Both the position numbers and the translations under genes were made by a program. 7,432 nt of DNA from Bacteroidota bacterium (lineage in GTDB: Bacteria > Bacteroidota > Bacteroidia > Cytophagales > Cyclobacteriaceae): positions 1 through 7,432 of the forward strand of contig JAPUIM010000288.1 in the NCBI GenBank assembly GCA_027297025.1, in the 5' to 3' direction. Under the pieces are notes generated by a model that ran no database searches, was not told the origin of the DNA, and was given only the letters and a program-made list of their open reading frames with translations. Positions 4,988-7,432 of the stretch are shown here, piece by piece (position 1 is the first letter of the stretch; each line of letters begins with the position of its first letter).

Positions 4988-7291
4988 GTGCCACCAAAAA
5001 ACAAACGTGTTGTAACGATGAGAATCTTATCCAAAATATTGTGGATGGGATTTCTTTTCCTGGTGTTTATCGTGCCTCTTTATATCTATTCGGTGAGGAT
5101 AAACTTCATGGACCTATATGGAGGATTACCCAGTCTCAAGTCACTGGAAAATCCTCAAAGTTCATTGGCTACGGTTATGTATTTCGCCGATGGGGTGGAA
5201 ATGGGAAAATACTTTAGAGAAAACCGAAACCGGGTGAATTATAAGGAGCTGTCTCCCAATTTGATCAACGCACTATTAGCCACGGAGGACATCCGTTTTG
5301 AACAACATTCCGGCATTGATCTAATATCCTTGATCAGAGTTGCCAGGGGGATCATATCCTTCAACCTGGCAGGAGGAGGAAGTACATTATCACAACAATT
5401 GGCCAAAAATCTTTTTAGAACCAGGATGGACTTTGATGGAAAATTGGGAAAGAGTAACCGCAATCTCAAGTTAATTATAGACAAAACAAAAGAATGGATT
5501 GTAGCGGTCATTCTGGAAAGATCCTATAGTAAGAAGGAAATAATTTCCATGTACTTAAATACCGTGGATTTTGGAAGTAATTCCTTTGGAATAAAAGTAG
5601 CGGCTGAGACATTCTTTGACCAAACCCCCGATAGTTTAAATGTTCAACAGTCAGCAATGCTGGTGGGATTAGTTCAGGCCCCAACCCGACATAGTCCCAT
5701 ATTGAATCCGGAAAATGCTTTAAATAGACGAAATGTGGTACTGAGACAAATGTATAAATATAACTCCATTGACCAGCAGCAATACGACAGTATTAAACAG
5801 CTACCTATAGAGTTGGAATACAAAGTAGCCAGTCATAATGTGGGACCAGCCACTTATTTCAGATCGGTGGCCCGCAATTTTTTAATGCGCTGGTCAAGGG
5901 AACATGGATACGATCTTTGGGCCGATGGTTTGAGAATATACACCACTATTGATAGTCGTATGCAGGCCTACGCAGAGAGGGCGGTCACCGAGCACATTAG
6001 TCAACTGCAAGAACTATTTTATGAACACCTGGAAGGAGCCAATCCCTGGATTAATGACAAAGGAGAGGAATTGGAAAATTTCATCGCTATCATTTCCAAG
6101 CGAACACCCGTATACAAAAAATTGGTAGCGCAATATGGTGATGATACTATTACAATTGATAGGATAATGAATACTCCGAAACCACTTAAGGTGTTTTCGT
6201 GGAAGGGGGAAATCGATACTGTACTTAGTCCTTTGGACTCTATAAGGTATTACAAACATTTCCTACATGCCGGATTCATGGCTATGGATCCTAATACCGG
6301 TCATATAAAGGCCTGGGTGGGGGGTATAAATCATAAATATTTTAAATATGATCATGTAAAACAAGGAAGAAGACAGCCTGGATCTACTTTTAAGCCCTTC
6401 TTATATAGTGCGGCTATTGATAATGGGTATTCTCCCTGTTTTGAAGTTCAGGATGCACCTATTTCATTCGAAGCAGTGGGCGATCAGCAGGCTTGGAGTC
6501 CTTCAAATTCTGGTCGCAGGTTTGAAGGAGAACGAATGAATGTCAGGCAGGCCATGGGACGGTCGATGAATCGGATTGCGGCGTATATGATCCGGAAAAT
6601 AGGGCCTAAAACTGTCGCCCAATATGCTAAAAGGATTGGCATACAAAGTTATTTAGCGCCAGTACCCTCATTATGTCTGGGCACCAGTGATGTTTCTTTG
6701 TACGAAATGGTAGGGGCCTACAGCACTTTTGTGAACAAAGGGGTTTGGACGGAACCCTTTTATATCACCCGTATAGAGGATAAAAATGGCAATACACTGC
6801 AAAGTTTTGTTCCAAAAACCAGGGAGGCCCTTAACGAAGAAGTAGCCTATTTAATGATATACATGTTGAGAGGAGCTACTGAAGAGGATGGTGGTACCGC
6901 TCTTGGTGTGGGGTATGACTTACTGGTAAACAATGAAATTGGGGCCAAAACTGGTACTACGCAAAATGCATCAGATGGCTGGTTTATGGGAGTAACCAAA
7001 GACTTGGTAGCAGGAGCATGGGTGGGAGGCGATGACAAACCCATTCACTTTAAAAGCTGGGTGATGGGACAGGGAGCACGAACTGCCATGCCCATTTGGA
7101 AGAAGTTTATGACAGCGGTATATGCAGATCCCACTTTGGGCGTTACCAAAGGACCCTTCAAACCACCTGTTAAAAAATTGTCAGTAGAATTGGATTGTAC
7201 CAAATATTCCAATCCCTTCATAACCGAGGGCGATTCTGTACTTACCGACAGCCTATATATTGATGAACTCAAAGAAGAGGAAATTCTTTAG
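4988..7291 (+). CDS. Class A penicillin-binding protein, PBP1A type (GT51 glycosyltransferase plus transpeptidase)
   Basis: This 767-residue inner-membrane enzyme polymerises lipid II and crosslinks the strands; it is comparable to mrcA/ponA products. It has one membrane helix at about 15-36, a GT51 domain at about 60-240 with ATEDIRFEQHSGID (98-111; catalytic Glu100), GGGSTLSQQLAKNLF (129-143) and ILERSYSKKEIISMYLNTVDFG (175-196), a linker and Bacteroidota-style insertion at about 335-425, then a transpeptidase domain at about 428-710 with GSTFKPF (nucleophile Ser466, Lys469), SMN (526-528) and KTGT (654-657). All key transpeptidase residues are intact. An acidic tail ends the protein. The start is GTG at 4988, four bases after the sprE stop; ATG at 5018 is an alternative removing ten residues ahead of the membrane helix, and both are plausible. 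Tight spacing suggests an operon with sprE and perhaps uvrC. Confidence 0.95.
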   Translation: MPPKNKRVVTMRILSKILWMGFLFLVFIVPLYIYSVRINFMDLYGGLPSLKSLENPQSSLATVMYFADGVEMGKYFRENRNRVNYKELSPNLINALLATEDIRFEQHSGIDLISLIRVARGIISFNLAGGGSTLSQQLAKNLFRTRMDFDGKLGKSNRNLKLIIDKTKEWIVAVILERSYSKKEIISMYLNTVDFGSNSFGIKVAAETFFDQTPDSLNVQQSAMLVGLVQAPTRHSPILNPENALNRRNVVLRQMYKYNSIDQQQYDSIKQLPIELEYKVASHNVGPATYFRSVARNFLMRWSREHGYDLWADGLRIYTTIDSRMQAYAERAVTEHISQLQELFYEHLEGANPWINDKGEELENFIAIISKRTPVYKKLVAQYGDDTITIDRIMNTPKPLKVFSWKGEIDTVLSPLDSIRYYKHFLHAGFMAMDPNTGHIKAWVGGINHKYFKYDHVKQGRRQPGSTFKPFLYSAAIDNGYSPCFEVQDAPISFEAVGDQQAWSPSNSGRRFEGERMNVRQAMGRSMNRIAAYMIRKIGPKTVAQYAKRIGIQSYLAPVPSLCLGTSDVSLYEMVGAYSTFVNKGVWTEPFYITRIEDKNGNTLQSFVPKTREALNEEVAYLMIYMLRGATEEDGGTALGVGYDLLVNNEIGAKTGTTQNASDGWFMGVTKDLVAGAWVGGDDKPIHFKSWVMGQGARTAMPIWKKFMTAVYADPTLGVTKGPFKPPVKKLSVELDCTKYSNPFITEGDSVLTDSLYIDELKEEEIL

Positions 7292-7342
7292 GTCCTATCA
7301 CATAGCCTGAGTCCATTCCTGATACCCTATCTTTACAATAAG

Positions 7343-7432
7343 ATGGATTCAACATCTTTTTCGAAAAAACAAACAAACAAGATCTCCGATTCACCCGGTG
7401 TCTATAAGTTTTTTAATAAGGACAATGATTTG
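7343..7432 (+). CDS. uvrC: Excinuclease ABC subunit C (5' part, 30 codons; runs off the right edge)
   Basis: UvrC makes the dual incisions in UvrABC nucleotide excision repair. Only the first 30 residues are present, but they include DSPGVYKFFNKDNDL (16-30), which corresponds to the opening of the GIY-YIG nuclease domain (P-x-x-PGVY-x-F/M...), normally followed by LYVGKA. The ATG at 7343 lies about 20 codons before PGVY, a usual distance for the family. The 51-nt gap after the PBP1A stop has no strong hairpin, so read-through transcription from the upstream genes is likely. A weak TATCTTTA box (7328-7335) lies too close to the ATG to be a convincing promoter. The frame is continuous with PBP1A apart from its TAG stop, but there is no sign that the two are translated as one protein. 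Confidence 0.85.
   Translation, partial: MDSTSFSKKQTNKISDSPGVYKFFNKDNDL

Noticed and set aside
5239..5511. Open frame of 90 codons on the minus strand inside the PBP1A gene
   Set aside because: It lies antisense to the highly conserved GT51 domain, and its translation shows no domain or signal pattern; it is a shadow of the real gene.
6014..7272. Three further minus-strand open frames (6014-6259, 6847-7044, 7045-7272)
   Set aside because: All are antisense to conserved transpeptidase-region or linker sequence of PBP1A, have odd composition and no recognisable features.
7292..7342. Possible terminator or promoter between PBP1A and uvrC
   Set aside because: No GC-rich hairpin followed by a T-run is present, and the TATCTTTA box at 7328-7335 has no -33 partner and would leave almost no leader before the ATG.
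7289..7345. In-frame arrangement of PBP1A stop and uvrC start, suggesting a read-through fusion
   Set aside because: Only 17 sense codons of unremarkable sequence separate them, and the two proteins act in unrelated compartments; one in three adjacent genes share a frame by chance.
1..7432. Mobile element, CRISPR array, tRNA/rRNA or defence-type cassette
   Set aside because: No direct or inverted repeats of note, no transposase or integrase, no RNA gene signature, and nearly all of the window is filled by core housekeeping or envelope genes.

Overview
The window looks like an ordinary chromosomal stretch from a member of the Bacteroidota, most likely of the Cytophagales type. Several things point there: a type IX secretion/gliding lipoprotein of the SprE/PorW family; an ATP synthase subunit a that carries an N-terminal secretion signal; a promoter box matching the Bacteroidota TAnnTTTG consensus; starts without recognisable Shine-Dalgarno sequences; and AT-rich composition. 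The phylum call is strong; the order is inferred from gene order and family resemblance remembered without a search.

Left arm (minus strand, transcribed leftwards from about 2272 to beyond 1): an M23/LytM membrane-anchored peptidase, a bactofilin, an AtpZ-type small membrane protein, a 134-residue four-helix membrane protein in the place where AtpI-like proteins occur, and the 5' part of atpB. The first four genes are packed tightly (11-nt gap, 62-nt overlap, 8-nt overlap). A 108-nt gap with a good promoter candidate then separates them from atpB. The arm therefore joins a cell-wall-remodelling/cytoskeletal pair to the assembly factors and membrane sector of the F-type ATP synthase.

Right arm (plus strand, from 2371 to the right edge): an 870-residue SprE/PorW lipoprotein, a class A penicillin-binding protein of PBP1A type starting 4 nt later, and the first 30 codons of uvrC after a 51-nt gap. 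The two arms diverge from a 98-nt AT-rich intergenic region at 2273-2370.

Functionally, four of the eight genes act at the cell envelope: M23 hydrolase, bactofilin scaffold, outer-membrane-associated secretion/motility lipoprotein and peptidoglycan synthase. Three belong to the ATP synthase set and one to nucleotide excision repair. An unusual detail is that four of the eight genes appear to use non-ATG starts (TTG or GTG). I found no mobile element, CRISPR array, RNA gene, frameshifted gene or sign of recent transfer. I do not see a new biological system here. The points most worth following are the uncharacterised four-helix protein, the overlap that fixes the AtpZ start, and the physical coupling of peptidoglycan genes to ATP synthase and to a type IX secretion component.
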